A stretch of DNA of 41,236 nucleotides from UBA11855 sp964591705 (GTDB taxonomy: Archaea; Thermoproteota; Bathyarchaeia; Bathyarchaeales; Bathycorpusculaceae): assembly GCA_964591705.1 (NCBI GenBank), contig CAZQCX010000013.1:1-41236 (forward strand), read 5' to 3'. Shown here in pieces: positions 33,355-41,236 of this stretch. The notes below the pieces were generated by a model. The model was given only the letters and a program-made list of their open reading frames with translations, ran no database searches and had not been told where the DNA came from. How positions within the stretch are numbered: the stretch's first letter is position 1; each line of letters starts with the position of its first letter. A program made the position numbers and the translations under genes.

Positions 33355-33394
33355 AGCCTCAGATTCGCAGCCTGAAGGATTAAAGGTATCGCAC

Positions 33395-34294
33395 TCAAAA
33401 AACAGCAGGGCTGATTCTGAGCAAGCTGCTGATCATCAAACCCGCAGTAAACAATATGGCAACTACTACGAAGTCCTTTGCCAAGGTTTCGCCCAGCTCG
33501 AACAGCCCCTTCGAACTGGGTTCGATCCTATTGACGAGGGATTTTCTTTTCTGCACTAGACGAAGCGAGATCATACATGCAAGCACCGCCAGCATGACGT
33601 AGTAGACTGGCGACAGTTCAAACAATACACCAACAATAGTCATGAGGGGAAGCAAAGCATAGCCCATCAAGATCGTGAACAATAAACCATTCCTGAAGCC
33701 CAAAACCACTGGAAGCGTTCGAGCATCATTGGCGAAGTCTGACTCGTAATCCGCCAAATCTTCCCACAGACTGTTGATTGCAGTTGTCGCACCCATCAAC
33801 AGCACTAGTGCCACCACATCCATAGAGAAGATGCTGAAAAACGCTGCCACAATCATGACAGGAACAGCGCCGACCGTGAAATTAACAACAGGTTTAAACC
33901 TAGTTCTTCTGAGCCGAAACGGCGGCACAGAATAAACAACGCCGAAAAACAATCCCAACGCCACATACAGAAAGACAAAAGGCATCAGTGTGGCTGCACT
34001 CAACGCAAGCGACAGCGCAGCAAAGACGCAAATCACGAGCAAGCCCGTTTTCCCAAGCTTTCTCGTGAACTCAGCCCGAAATGGGTCAGAAAGAACATCT
34101 AAATCCACATCACAAAGATTGTTCATGGCATCCACAGAGCTCCATGCGCAGAAAACGATCAAGCCCAAAAACAGGGCAGCAGACCACTCAACCACTTCCG
34201 CCATCAGAAAGGTGACCGCGACAGAGATCAAGAAAAGCATCAAACCACGTTCAACGCTTATGAAGCCTGTTGCGCCCTTCACATCTCGAAACAT
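33395..34294 (-). CDS. UbiA-family prenyltransferase
   Basis: 299 residues with about eight membrane segments. The two Asp-rich loops that hold magnesium and prenyl diphosphate are present: NNLCDVDLDVLSDP and DLADYESDFANDAR, as is the loop YSVPPFRLRRTRFKP typical of archaeal members. UbiA enzymes attach isoprenyl chains to aromatic rings, or in archaea to glycerol phosphate (DGGGP synthase) or quinone heads. The substrate is not clear from sequence; the linked Tag gene gives no clue. ATG 34294 has a TATA-like stretch (TTAAGGAATAT) just upstream, at about leaderless distance. Confidence 0.88.
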   Translation of the reverse strand: MFRDVKGATGFISVERGLMLFLISVAVTFLMAEVVEWSAALFLGLIVFCAWSSVDAMNNLCDVDLDVLSDPFRAEFTRKLGKTGLLVICVFAALSLALSAATLMPFVFLYVALGLFFGVVYSVPPFRLRRTRFKPVVNFTVGAVPVMIVAAFFSIFSMDVVALVLLMGATTAINSLWEDLADYESDFANDARTLPVVLGFRNGLLFTILMGYALLPLMTIVGVLFELSPVYYVMLAVLACMISLRLVQKRKSLVNRIEPSSKGLFELGETLAKDFVVVAILFTAGLMISSLLRISPAVF

Positions 34295-34549
34295 ACCGCC
34301 ATATTCCTTAACCCTCTATTAAGGATACTGACCAAACCAGACCAGACCTCGACATGAAAGCAAGATTCTCTTCTTTGAGGTGCTGGGTTCCAAGGTCTCG
34401 CTTAGGAGAACAGGGCATTCTTCAATCAAAATCACATCTACGCGCAAAAAGAGAATGTATGACAAGATAGATGTGCAGTCTTACCTATCATATTGAAAAG
34501 ACAAGGGAACAGAAACCAGATCTAAGTGACTTCCTTCGCTGACTTCAGA

Positions 34550-37500
34550 CTAGTTTTCGTAGAAAATGGCTGAGATTGTGTGGTTTTCGTTCACATTGAA
34601 AAACTTGTAAGTCCTCACGGCGCCCAGATGAGTCGTATTGTCGATTACCACATCTGCGATCCTGTAGCCTGGGTTGGCAGTGATGATGAAGACTGTGCTG
34701 TCCCCACCGCGTTTGATTTTTTGAATTGTGCCAGGGCTGATTGAGCCTCCGCCGATTGCAATTGGAGTGATTTTTCTTTTTCTCCTGCGGAAGGCAAACA
34801 CCGGTATCGAGGCTAAGGGCAGGATCGAGAAGGCTATTGCCGAGAGCAAAATCGTGTTCAGCCCAGAAGTTATTTGTGGTTCATACTGCGCCTCAATCAC
34901 CATGGGCTCGTTTATTGCCAAGGGAGAACTGAAGTTCACCATTCTTAAGACAAAATGCTCGCCTCCTTCCGGGCTTTCAACTGTTTCGGCGTAGCTGAAA
35001 GTGACTTTTTCACCTGCGTCTATCCAAACCTCAATTGGAAACTCGGTGAAAGTCTTGTCGTTGCCCTGAAGGATTGCTACTATTCCTGAGGCGCTTGATC
35101 GTAACCCATTCTGGCTGAATGTGACAAGGTACTGCGTCTGATAAGTCCCCGTGATCGTGGTAGGTGCAGTTATCACGTTTGTTCTGTTGTCGCTGATGAA
35201 AACACTCCTTGCGTTCCCAGCGGAATTGAATACCAACGGTGGAAACGTTGCGGTATGGGGAGCTCCTTGATTAACCCATTCTGGAGCTGGAAGAGACATA
35301 TGCAAGGCTGTGCCCATAACTTCATACGTTACCTCGTACTGTCTCATCCAAGTTGCTTTCTGGGTGACCGCTTGGTTCATGGTCACGGTTGAAGTAGCCG
35401 CTGTGCCCGTGTAGGCTCCGTCGGTTCCTGTCCAAGATTTGAAGACGAATCGTATGCCAGCGCCGCCTGAAACAGGGGTTTCGACGCTGAAGGTGACGGT
35501 TGATCCTGCATCGTACCATCCTTGGCCTTTCCCGCTTCCTATGTCAGAGACTACTGTCAGATAATACTGGGTTTTCCAGTTTGCTATTACCGTTTTCGGG
35601 CCAGTCATCGCTATTGGATTGCTTGTCAAACCCGTGCCTGAAGCGTCTCCACTCCAACCAGCAAAGACTCTTCGTGTGCCATTGTCGCTTGCGAAGGTGT
35701 CGCTAGATATGGATACCGTTGCTGTTGTGCTTGCATTGTACCATCCAGTTCCGGTGGCAGCGCCTATTGGCGTGCTTATGGCTAAGTAGTATTGTTCTTG
35801 CCAAATGAACATTATTGTGTGGTTTGCTTGAATGTTGGCGAAATTGTAGCTTGAGCCTGGAACGAGCGTTGCGCCATCTATAGTGTATCCAGTGCAGATC
35901 CATCGGTGGGCAGCACTGCCTTCGATTTCGGTCACCGAAACAGTGAGGTTGCCTCCTCTTATGACTTGGGCTGAAGGTGTGGGTGAACCACGCGGGCTTG
36001 TCACGTTGATGAAGTATATGTTCTTCGCAAAGCTTGCTGTAATATTGTGATTAGATGTTATTCGAGAGAATACGTAGAAGGACACAGGACCAACCGAAAC
36101 GCCGTCTACAACAACGTTTACTATATGACAGCCTTCATCAGGAGTTATGGCATAACCCTGGGTTGCGTTCCAATGTGCCACAACCGTTCCGGCTGGGCTT
36201 ATTGACCCGTGAGGTCCCCCCGAAGCTTCGATTAGGTAGGTGTTGATTTTGAAGAGTACAAAGATCGTGTGGTTTCTGGTTACTCTGGCAAACGTGTAGA
36301 AGGTTACGGCGCCAACTGAAATTCCGTCTACGAAGACGTCGGCAACATGGTAGCCGGTATCGGGCATGATGGTGAAGCTGTGATTGCTACCGTAATCAAC
36401 AACAATAGTTCCGGTTGGATTGATTGAGCCGTTGCCTTCAGTCGAAGAAGAAATCGTTAGCGTGGTCGTGGCAAAACTGGCGGTGATGGTGGTGTCTCCA
36501 GTAACATTGGATATCGTGTAGGAACTCACTGGGCCAACACTTGTGCCGTTAACAGAAACGTCAACGATGTGGTAGCCGTTGCTTGCGGTTATGGTGTAGG
36601 TTTGATTGCCGCCGAAGCCGACAATGGTGATTCCTGAGGGGTTTATTGAGCCGCCTTCGGTTGCTGAGGCAGTGATAGTGTATTGGCTGAGCAAGAAGAC
36701 TGCTGTCACTGCGCTGTTTCCCGTTATCATAATGGAAAAGGGGTTGAGTGCGCCAGTTAGGCTGCCGTTCCAGCCGCCAAATCTCCATCCTGATGCGGGA
36801 ATCGCGGTCAACTGGACTACCGCGCCGTACTGGTATGAAGATTGGCTGGGGTTGAGTGTGATTGAGCCGCTACCAACCGTGGAAATCGTCAAGGAATAGG
36901 CGTTCTGAGTGAAAGCAGCGATAACATACAGATCTCCAGTGATTAAGAGGTCGATGGGATTGTTTGAACCTGATAATGCTCCGCCCCAAACGTTGAAACT
37001 CCAGCCCACACTCGGGTGGGCGGTTAATCTGACAATGTCCCCTAAATAGTATGGTCCAGTGTTGTTGCGCGCGACTGAACCGTTGCCGACGGTGGAAATT
37101 GTTAATGCATAGGTGGTTCTGATGAAGGTGGCGGTAACAGAAGTGGTGCGGTTAATGGCTATGGAAATGGGGTTTGCGGAACTGGAGAAGTCGCCACTCC
37201 AGCCGCTGAAGCTCCAGCCTGCGGCGGGAGTAGCCATCAACATGACCATGTCGCCTTGACTGTATGAAGGTTGATCAGGAGTCTTGGTGACAGAACCGCT
37301 GCCAATAGTGGTGATTGTTAACACATAGGAAGAGCTTTGAGCAAATGTGGCAGTGACTGAGACTGAGCCGTTGATAATGATGGAGACTGGGTTTGCCAAA
37401 CTTGAGAAGTCACCGCTCCAGCCGGAGAATGACCAACCGTCCCCTGGAGTAGCAGTTAGCAGAACGACATCTCCATAGTGGTAGGTTGCTTGCTCTGGAT

Positions 37501-38839
37501 TCTTGGCCACTGAACCATTGCCGACTACCGAAACCATCAGAGCATAGTCAAATGAGTTGAAAACTGCAGTAAGACTACGGTCGGTAACGACGTTTGTGAA
37601 AAGATACGAAGTCACGGGACCGACCGAAATGCCGTCCACCAAGACATCGGCAACGTAGTAGCCAGCGCCTGGCGAAATCGTGAAGGCTTGGCTGCCGCCA
37701 TAAGTGACGCTGGTCGTTCCAGGGTTGATTGTGCCATGAGGGGCTTGGGTTACAGCGATCGTGAAAGCAGGTGTTGAACTGACGACGACTTGTGTTTCGC
37801 TTGAGTTGACGTTCGCTCCAGTGCCATCGGTGATCTGAAGCAGGAAATTCCAAGTTCCAAGGGTTGTTGAGCCTGGGAAGATGTAGCTGGTGGAGTTGCT
37901 GCCAACAGTTACGTAGTCGGTGCCTGGAGCTTTTTGGAGCCACCGAAACGTATAGGGCGCTGTCCCCGATGTGACTGGTGAGGAAGTTAGGGTGGAGGTT
38001 TGGGATTGGTAGACTATGTTTGGGACTGCTATCACCGTAGGAGAGGTGAGCGCTGAATTGATGACGATGTTAACTGTATTTGAGGTCACTGTGGTTGGGA
38101 TGGCTGAGCTGTCTGTCACGTTGATTCTGAAAGCCCATGTGCCAATGGTTGTCTGTGCTGTGGTCTGGAAGGAATAGACGGGTTGGTTTGCGCCTGAGAT
38201 GGATGAAAAAGGAGCTTCATTGAACGACTGTAGCCATTGATATCTGTAAGGCGGTATGCCTCCCGAGGGCTCAACAAGTTGTGATAGGAAAGAAGTTTGA
38301 CCTTGGTTGATTGTGTTCGTCGAAGCGGTTATTGTAGGGGGAATAAATGGGGGTTGCGGGTTTACCGTCACCGCTGGTTGTGCGCCTTCTATTTGGAGTG
38401 TTGTTCCTCCGAAGTTTGTGTTTGAGGTTGCATTTACTGTCCAATTGGCTAGTCTAGGAGTATTCGGGGAGGCTGAGTTGAAGACAAATGTTAAGGTGCC
38501 TCCTGGGGCAATCACCGCCCCTGGGTTGATGCCGGTGAGGTTTATGTGTGCACTCGATAGGGTGTAGGTCCATCCTGAGGGCGGGGAGAGAATAGTGATT
38601 GATGATGTTATTGTGAATTCTGCCGGGATTGTTACTCTTGCCGAACCCAAGTTTTTGTTTCCAGTGTTGGTGATGGTTATCAAGTACGCGTTGAGTTGGT
38701 TGACGTAGACTTGTGTTGGGGATATCGTTGCGCTGAAAGCGAAAGCCAAGGAGATAGCTTCTGGCAAGGTATACATCGAGACTGTTAGAATGACAACTAG
38801 AGTTGTAGTTATGACCTTTCGGATCTTTCTAATCTGCAT
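34550..38839 (-). CDS. Giant surface protein with InlB B-type repeats and a tail after the membrane helix
   Basis: 1429 residues from ATG 38839 with AAGGAGG upstream. A signal peptide (about 1-33), a beta-sandwich domain of the NEW3/DUF11 kind, two Ig/PKD-like domains (IPPYRYQWL, TAPYTFRWL), then about ten tandem divergent InlB B-repeats (Flg_new_2 type): units such as GNGSVAKNP..YGDVV.LTATPGDGWSFSGWSGD..VTATF and GYHVADVFVDG..AVTFYTF. A single membrane helix (about 1327-1349) with RRRKRK is followed by about 79 residues, itself most of another repeat (ANPGYRIADVVID..HTISAIF). By the positive-inside rule that tail would be cytoplasmic. The role is probably adhesion or a cell-surface layer. 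Confidence 0.88.
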   Translation of the reverse strand: MQIRKIRKVITTTLVVILTVSMYTLPEAISLAFAFSATISPTQVYVNQLNAYLITITNTGNKNLGSARVTIPAEFTITSSITILSPPSGWTYTLSSAHINLTGINPGAVIAPGGTLTFVFNSASPNTPRLANWTVNATSNTNFGGTTLQIEGAQPAVTVNPQPPFIPPTITASTNTINQGQTSFLSQLVEPSGGIPPYRYQWLQSFNEAPFSSISGANQPVYSFQTTAQTTIGTWAFRINVTDSSAIPTTVTSNTVNIVINSALTSPTVIAVPNIVYQSQTSTLTSSPVTSGTAPYTFRWLQKAPGTDYVTVGSNSTSYIFPGSTTLGTWNFLLQITDGTGANVNSSETQVVVSSTPAFTIAVTQAPHGTINPGTTSVTYGGSQAFTISPGAGYYVADVLVDGISVGPVTSYLFTNVVTDRSLTAVFNSFDYALMVSVVGNGSVAKNPEQATYHYGDVVLLTATPGDGWSFSGWSGDFSSLANPVSIIINGSVSVTATFAQSSSYVLTITTIGSGSVTKTPDQPSYSQGDMVMLMATPAAGWSFSGWSGDFSSSANPISIAINRTTSVTATFIRTTYALTISTVGNGSVARNNTGPYYLGDIVRLTAHPSVGWSFNVWGGALSGSNNPIDLLITGDLYVIAAFTQNAYSLTISTVGSGSITLNPSQSSYQYGAVVQLTAIPASGWRFGGWNGSLTGALNPFSIMITGNSAVTAVFLLSQYTITASATEGGSINPSGITIVGFGGNQTYTITASNGYHIVDVSVNGTSVGPVSSYTISNVTGDTTITASFATTTLTISSSTEGNGSINPTGTIVVDYGSNHSFTIMPDTGYHVADVFVDGISVGAVTFYTFARVTRNHTIFVLFKINTYLIEASGGPHGSISPAGTVVAHWNATQGYAITPDEGCHIVNVVVDGVSVGPVSFYVFSRITSNHNITASFAKNIYFINVTSPRGSPTPSAQVIRGGNLTVSVTEIEGSAAHRWICTGYTIDGATLVPGSSYNFANIQANHTIMFIWQEQYYLAISTPIGAATGTGWYNASTTATVSISSDTFASDNGTRRVFAGWSGDASGTGLTSNPIAMTGPKTVIANWKTQYYLTVVSDIGSGKGQGWYDAGSTVTFSVETPVSGGAGIRFVFKSWTGTDGAYTGTAATSTVTMNQAVTQKATWMRQYEVTYEVMGTALHMSLPAPEWVNQGAPHTATFPPLVFNSAGNARSVFISDNRTNVITAPTTITGTYQTQYLVTFSQNGLRSSASGIVAILQGNDKTFTEFPIEVWIDAGEKVTFSYAETVESPEGGEHFVLRMVNFSSPLAINEPMVIEAQYEPQITSGLNTILLSAIAFSILPLASIPVFAFRRRKRKITPIAIGGGSISPGTIQKIKRGGDSTVFIITANPGYRIADVVIDNTTHLGAVRTYKFFNVNENHTISAIFYEN

Positions 38840-38921
38840 GGATGCCTCCTTCTTTCTGCATTCTCGCCGCTATATCTTGAATCGTTAATCTTTAGACACT
38901 GGACACTGCAAAGTTGCGCGG

Positions 38922-38948
38922 TCAATATTTATAGGAATTATGAATTCA
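38922..38948 (-). promoter_or_regulatory. Promoter with shared 18-bp element, giant surface protein gene
   Basis: Read on the minus strand, TGAATTCATAATTCCTAT (38948-38931) is followed by AAATATTG. The same 18-bp motif with one change precedes the divergent gene. It ends 92 bases before the start codon at 38839. Confidence 0.5.
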
Positions 38949-39084
38949 GGCTAGTAATTCTGAGACTACCAGCTGGCTGGCGCGACAGTGCTTTCCAACG
39001 CAGGGAACAGAGTTCACAAGGCAATAAGCACTGGATCGCGCGAAAGAGTACGCATAATCCATTCTTTGAATTCATAATCCCTAT
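38931..39084. repeat. 18-bp inverted repeat (17/18) spanning the divergent promoter region
   Basis: Arms at 38931-38948 and 39067-39084 are reverse complements apart from one base. Because each arm points in the direction of the gene it precedes, a shared regulatory element is favoured over a small transposon. No target duplication was found at the ends, although a 154-bp MITE-like element cannot be excluded. Confidence 0.75.
39067..39084 (+). promoter_or_regulatory. Promoter element of the 264-aa hypothetical gene
   Basis: TGAATTCATAATCCCTAT on the plus strand ends 35 bases before TTG 39119. It is the partner of the element in front of the giant surface protein gene. Confidence 0.5.
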
Positions 39085-39118
39085 TAGCTGTCAGGGAAAC
39101 AAAAGTCAGGGTTAAGAC

Positions 39119-39913
39119 TTGACTGAAACGGTATCTGATGAGAAGATAGTAGTTTCCATCGAGAACGCTCCTGTGAAAGGGAACATTGTTTCGAGGAAAA
39201 CCATCGTTTATGAAACGCTCATCGATCCAACAGTGATAAGAGTGGCAAGTGAGAAGCTTAAACTCCAGCTCTTCACAAGGTTCGGAGTTCTCAAGCCTAC
39301 GCCAGAGGAGATCCAGTTCGTTTCCATTGACAAATACTATGAGCCCTACATAGTTGTCAGTGGCTCGTACGCGATTGATTACTACAGGAAGTGCGTTTAC
39401 ACGGTGAGAGTTGACGACGGAGTCTTAGAGGTGATCCTCTTGAAGAACAGGCTTTTTCCCGAGCGGGTTGCGGGTTCAACCGTAAGAGATGGCAGCGTCA
39501 TCAGGCTGGAAGGGGAAGAACGATTGGTACACAGTGCGAAGGGGTCATTCATTCTTGACAGGTATGGCAGAGATGCCACACTTGAGAAGCTTCCATCTGC
39601 GCCTTCAGAGAAGAACCCTAAGAAGGTTATTTCTAAGTTCAGAATAGAAGAAATCGCTGAAAACGCCGATGTCGATTTCGTTCGAGACAGGCTAGTCAAG
39701 CGCCCGAATGACGTAAAAAGGACAATAAGCGAGACTTTTGAGATTGGAGAACGCGTCGTGATCTACACGCCGCAGTTCAGGATCTTATACAGGAACATAA
39801 GGACAGGCGAGGAGAAAGCTTTGGAGTTTGACGGCGTCACGTCTGAGAGGACACAGCAGAACCAGGGTGCCTTCTCGCAAGGCTTGCGTTTGATCAGGTC
39901 GCATTTCAAATAG
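39119..39913 (+). CDS. Hypothetical soluble protein (264 aa)
   Basis: From TTG 39119; no earlier or better start is visible and the ribosome site is weak. There is no signal peptide or membrane helix, so it is likely cytoplasmic. The sequence alternates beta-like stretches (FVSIDKYYEPYIVVSGSYAI, VYTVRVDDGVLEVILL, ERVVIYTPQFRILYRN) with charged helices and has a basic C-terminus (RLIRSHFK). It contains several Lys/Arg-rich segments and could bind nucleic acid or another protein, but no family is recognised. It diverges from the giant surface protein gene and shares its upstream 18-bp element, suggesting joint control. Confidence 0.72.
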   Translation: MTETVSDEKIVVSIENAPVKGNIVSRKTIVYETLIDPTVIRVASEKLKLQLFTRFGVLKPTPEEIQFVSIDKYYEPYIVVSGSYAIDYYRKCVYTVRVDDGVLEVILLKNRLFPERVAGSTVRDGSVIRLEGEERLVHSAKGSFILDRYGRDATLEKLPSAPSEKNPKKVISKFRIEEIAENADVDFVRDRLVKRPNDVKRTISETFEIGERVVIYTPQFRILYRNIRTGEEKALEFDGVTSERTQQNQGAFSQGLRLIRSHFK

Positions 39914-40081
39914 ACATCATGCCTCGACTAAGATCCAAGTCACGTTCCGTTCTGGCTTTTCTTCGTTTCGAGAGTTAGGCTATCTGCGATTTGAGTTTGC
40001 TTTGAAGCGCGAGCGTGTTTTCTTGTGGTTTTTAAGATAGTTTTAAGTGTGTTTGTTGCGTTTTGACAAGTGTGACTTGAC

Positions 40082-40648
40082 TTGGATCTGGCATCGCTTT
40101 CGGTTTTGGTTGATTTGGCTCCTCTTGTTTTGATTTTGGGGGGATTCGTGTGCATCTCTAGGTTGTTGAAGTTTTTTGTCAAGGGATCCGCGGAGGACTT
40201 TCTCAAGGCGATTGGGTTTCTGGGTTTTTTTGTGGGGCTTCTGTTGTTAGCCACTGGGGTTGCAGTCTTGCTTCGTCAGGCTTTGGGCTTTGAAGTTTGG
40301 GGTTTGCTTGTCCTTGCGGGTTTGGGGTTAATGCTTAAACCGTTAAGTCGGATTCCTTTCAGCGCGCTGCTTGGGCTGATGGCTGGTTTGGGTTGTGTTG
40401 TTTTGCTGTACTGGTACTTGCCGCTTCCCGATACCGTGCTGGGCTTTTCGTCAATGTGGATTTACTTGGTTGTTTTTCTGGTTCCGGCTTTGATGGTTTT
40501 TCTGGTCTTCAAGTTTGTTGAGGATTTGGCGAGGCTTTTCGGGATTATTTTGGGTTCATGGCCTGTGCTGACTGTGTTGGGCTTCTTGTGCCTCGCGCAG
40601 GGAATCTTGATCCTTCTTGGTCAGAGTATTTTCTCTGTATTTGGCTGA
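40082..40648 (+). CDS. Multi-pass membrane protein, function unknown
   Basis: 188 residues from TTG 40082 with GTGA close upstream. About six hydrophobic segments fill the whole length, with short charged loops (LLKFFVKGSAEDFLKA, MLKPLSRIP). No motif is recognised. A T/A-rich TTTTTAAGATAGTTTTAAG near 40028-40046 may be its promoter. The gene is strongly G/T-rich on the coding strand, in keeping with the local strand bias. It lies 24 bp upstream of the Nudix gene and could share its transcript. Confidence 0.7.
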   Translation: MDLASLSVLVDLAPLVLILGGFVCISRLLKFFVKGSAEDFLKAIGFLGFFVGLLLLATGVAVLLRQALGFEVWGLLVLAGLGLMLKPLSRIPFSALLGLMAGLGCVVLLYWYLPLPDTVLGFSSMWIYLVVFLVPALMVFLVFKFVEDLARLFGIILGSWPVLTVLGFLCLAQGILILLGQSIFSVFG

Positions 40649-40672
40649 TTGTGATTTTACTGGTGTGGTATT

Positions 40673-41119
40673 GTGAAATCAATGGAAAAAAATACTGATT
40701 TCTTGCCTGACAGGCTTTTCAACCTATTGATGAAGTGCATTCCCATAGTGTCTGTTGAGGCATTGATAGAGACTGAAGAGGGGTTGTTGCTGATGAAGCG
40801 GAACAATGAGCCGGTCAAGGGCGAATGGTGGTTTCCAGGGGGCAGAGTTCGCAAGGGTGAATCATTGCAGGATGCTCTAGTCCGCGAGGTGAAGGAGGAA
40901 ACAGGGTTGGAGATCGAAAATTGCAAGTTGATCAACGTGTATTCGCGGGTTCTTCCAGAGCGACATGATATAACCATCGCGTACAGGTGCAAGGTTAAGC
41001 CTGGTAGGGTCGTGTTGAACAGGGAACATACTGAATACGCGTTTTTCACTCAGCTGCCGCGTGACTTGCATCCGTGCATGCTGGAGGTCGTGAGGGATTC
41101 TGGGTGGGAGGCCTCTTAG
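40673..41119 (+). CDS. Nudix hydrolase
   Basis: 148 residues from GTG 40673; ATG 40682 (MEKNTDF) is the alternative. The Nudix box GX5EX7REUXEEXGU is complete: GGRVRKGESLQDALVREVKE followed by ETG. The strand before it (ALIETEEGLLLMKRNNEPVKGEWWFPG) and the PERHDITIAYRC segment recall the GDP-mannose mannosyl hydrolase-like branch, so a nucleotide sugar is a possible substrate (inference). It hydrolyses a nucleoside diphosphate linked to another group, in the cytoplasm with divalent metal. It follows the membrane protein gene by 24 bp. Confidence 0.9.
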   Translation: MKSMEKNTDFLPDRLFNLLMKCIPIVSVEALIETEEGLLLMKRNNEPVKGEWWFPGGRVRKGESLQDALVREVKEETGLEIENCKLINVYSRVLPERHDITIAYRCKVKPGRVVLNREHTEYAFFTQLPRDLHPCMLEVVRDSGWEAS

Positions 41120-41236
41120 AACGGGTAGTGGAACTTTGTTCCAATTTGTTTTGAGGTAGGTTTCTTTTTGCGCGGGGCGATGCTATAAGAAGAAACCAGA
41201 AAGCCCGAAGTTTGCGAAAACCAGAAGAATTGAATT

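Noticed and set aside
1..41236. tRNA, rRNA genes and CRISPR arrays
   Set aside because: T-arm-like GTTCGA/GTTCAA strings were checked by eye; those seen lie inside genes or the half-site array, with no cloverleaf or spaced direct-repeat array. A tool search could still find a divergent one.

Overview
The window looks like archaeal chromosome. Most genes follow AT-rich TATA-like elements, either about 25 bases before the start codon (leaderless pattern) or upstream of a GGAGG-type ribosome site. The gene set also fits: a NifU-type scaffold, a YchF-type P-loop NTPase, a UbiA prenyltransferase, DUF4382 and PQQ-propeller surface proteins, and membrane-linked winged-helix regulators. A Bathyarchaeia-like Thermoproteota lineage is my best guess. 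This rests on gene content only; there is no rRNA or tRNA gene in the window to confirm it.

Layout. 1-8 kb: two paralogous secreted beta-sandwich proteins with a shared C-terminal sorting-like tail, separated by an intact IS5-type element (17-bp inverted repeats, 8-bp target duplication); then an 854-residue membrane-anchored coiled-coil stalk and a MOP-type polysaccharide flippase. 8-12 kb: small regulators, a candidate structured RNA, a DUF4382 lipoprotein-like gene, a multi-pass membrane protein, a GOLD-like surface protein and a NifU-type scaffold. 12-18 kb: a HEAT-like protein, a PQQ-type beta-propeller surface protein, an ArsR-ferredoxin operon and an isolated trpF. 18-21 kb: secreted proteins and a membrane-spanning winged-helix regulator. 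21.5-23.5 kb: a small/large terminase pair with no other viral structural gene in the window. 23.8-34.3 kb: a block with opposite base skew holding a RibD-type reductase, a polysaccharide synthase facing a deacetylase-like operon, a YchF-type NTPase, a Tag glycosylase and a UbiA prenyltransferase. 34.5-41 kb: a 1429-residue repeat surface protein, a divergent gene sharing its promoter motif, a membrane protein and a Nudix hydrolase.

The dominant theme is the cell surface: stalk, beta-propeller, InlB-type repeats, flippase, processive glycosyltransferase and deacetylase. The most unusual items are the roughly 650-residue uninterrupted isoleucine heptad stalk, the orphan terminase pair beside a sharp skew switch, a directional 18-bp element shared by two divergent genes, a candidate structured RNA near 8.2 kb, and an array of alternating TTGAAC/GTTCAA half-sites near 9.8 kb. 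No tRNA, rRNA or CRISPR array was found by eye.
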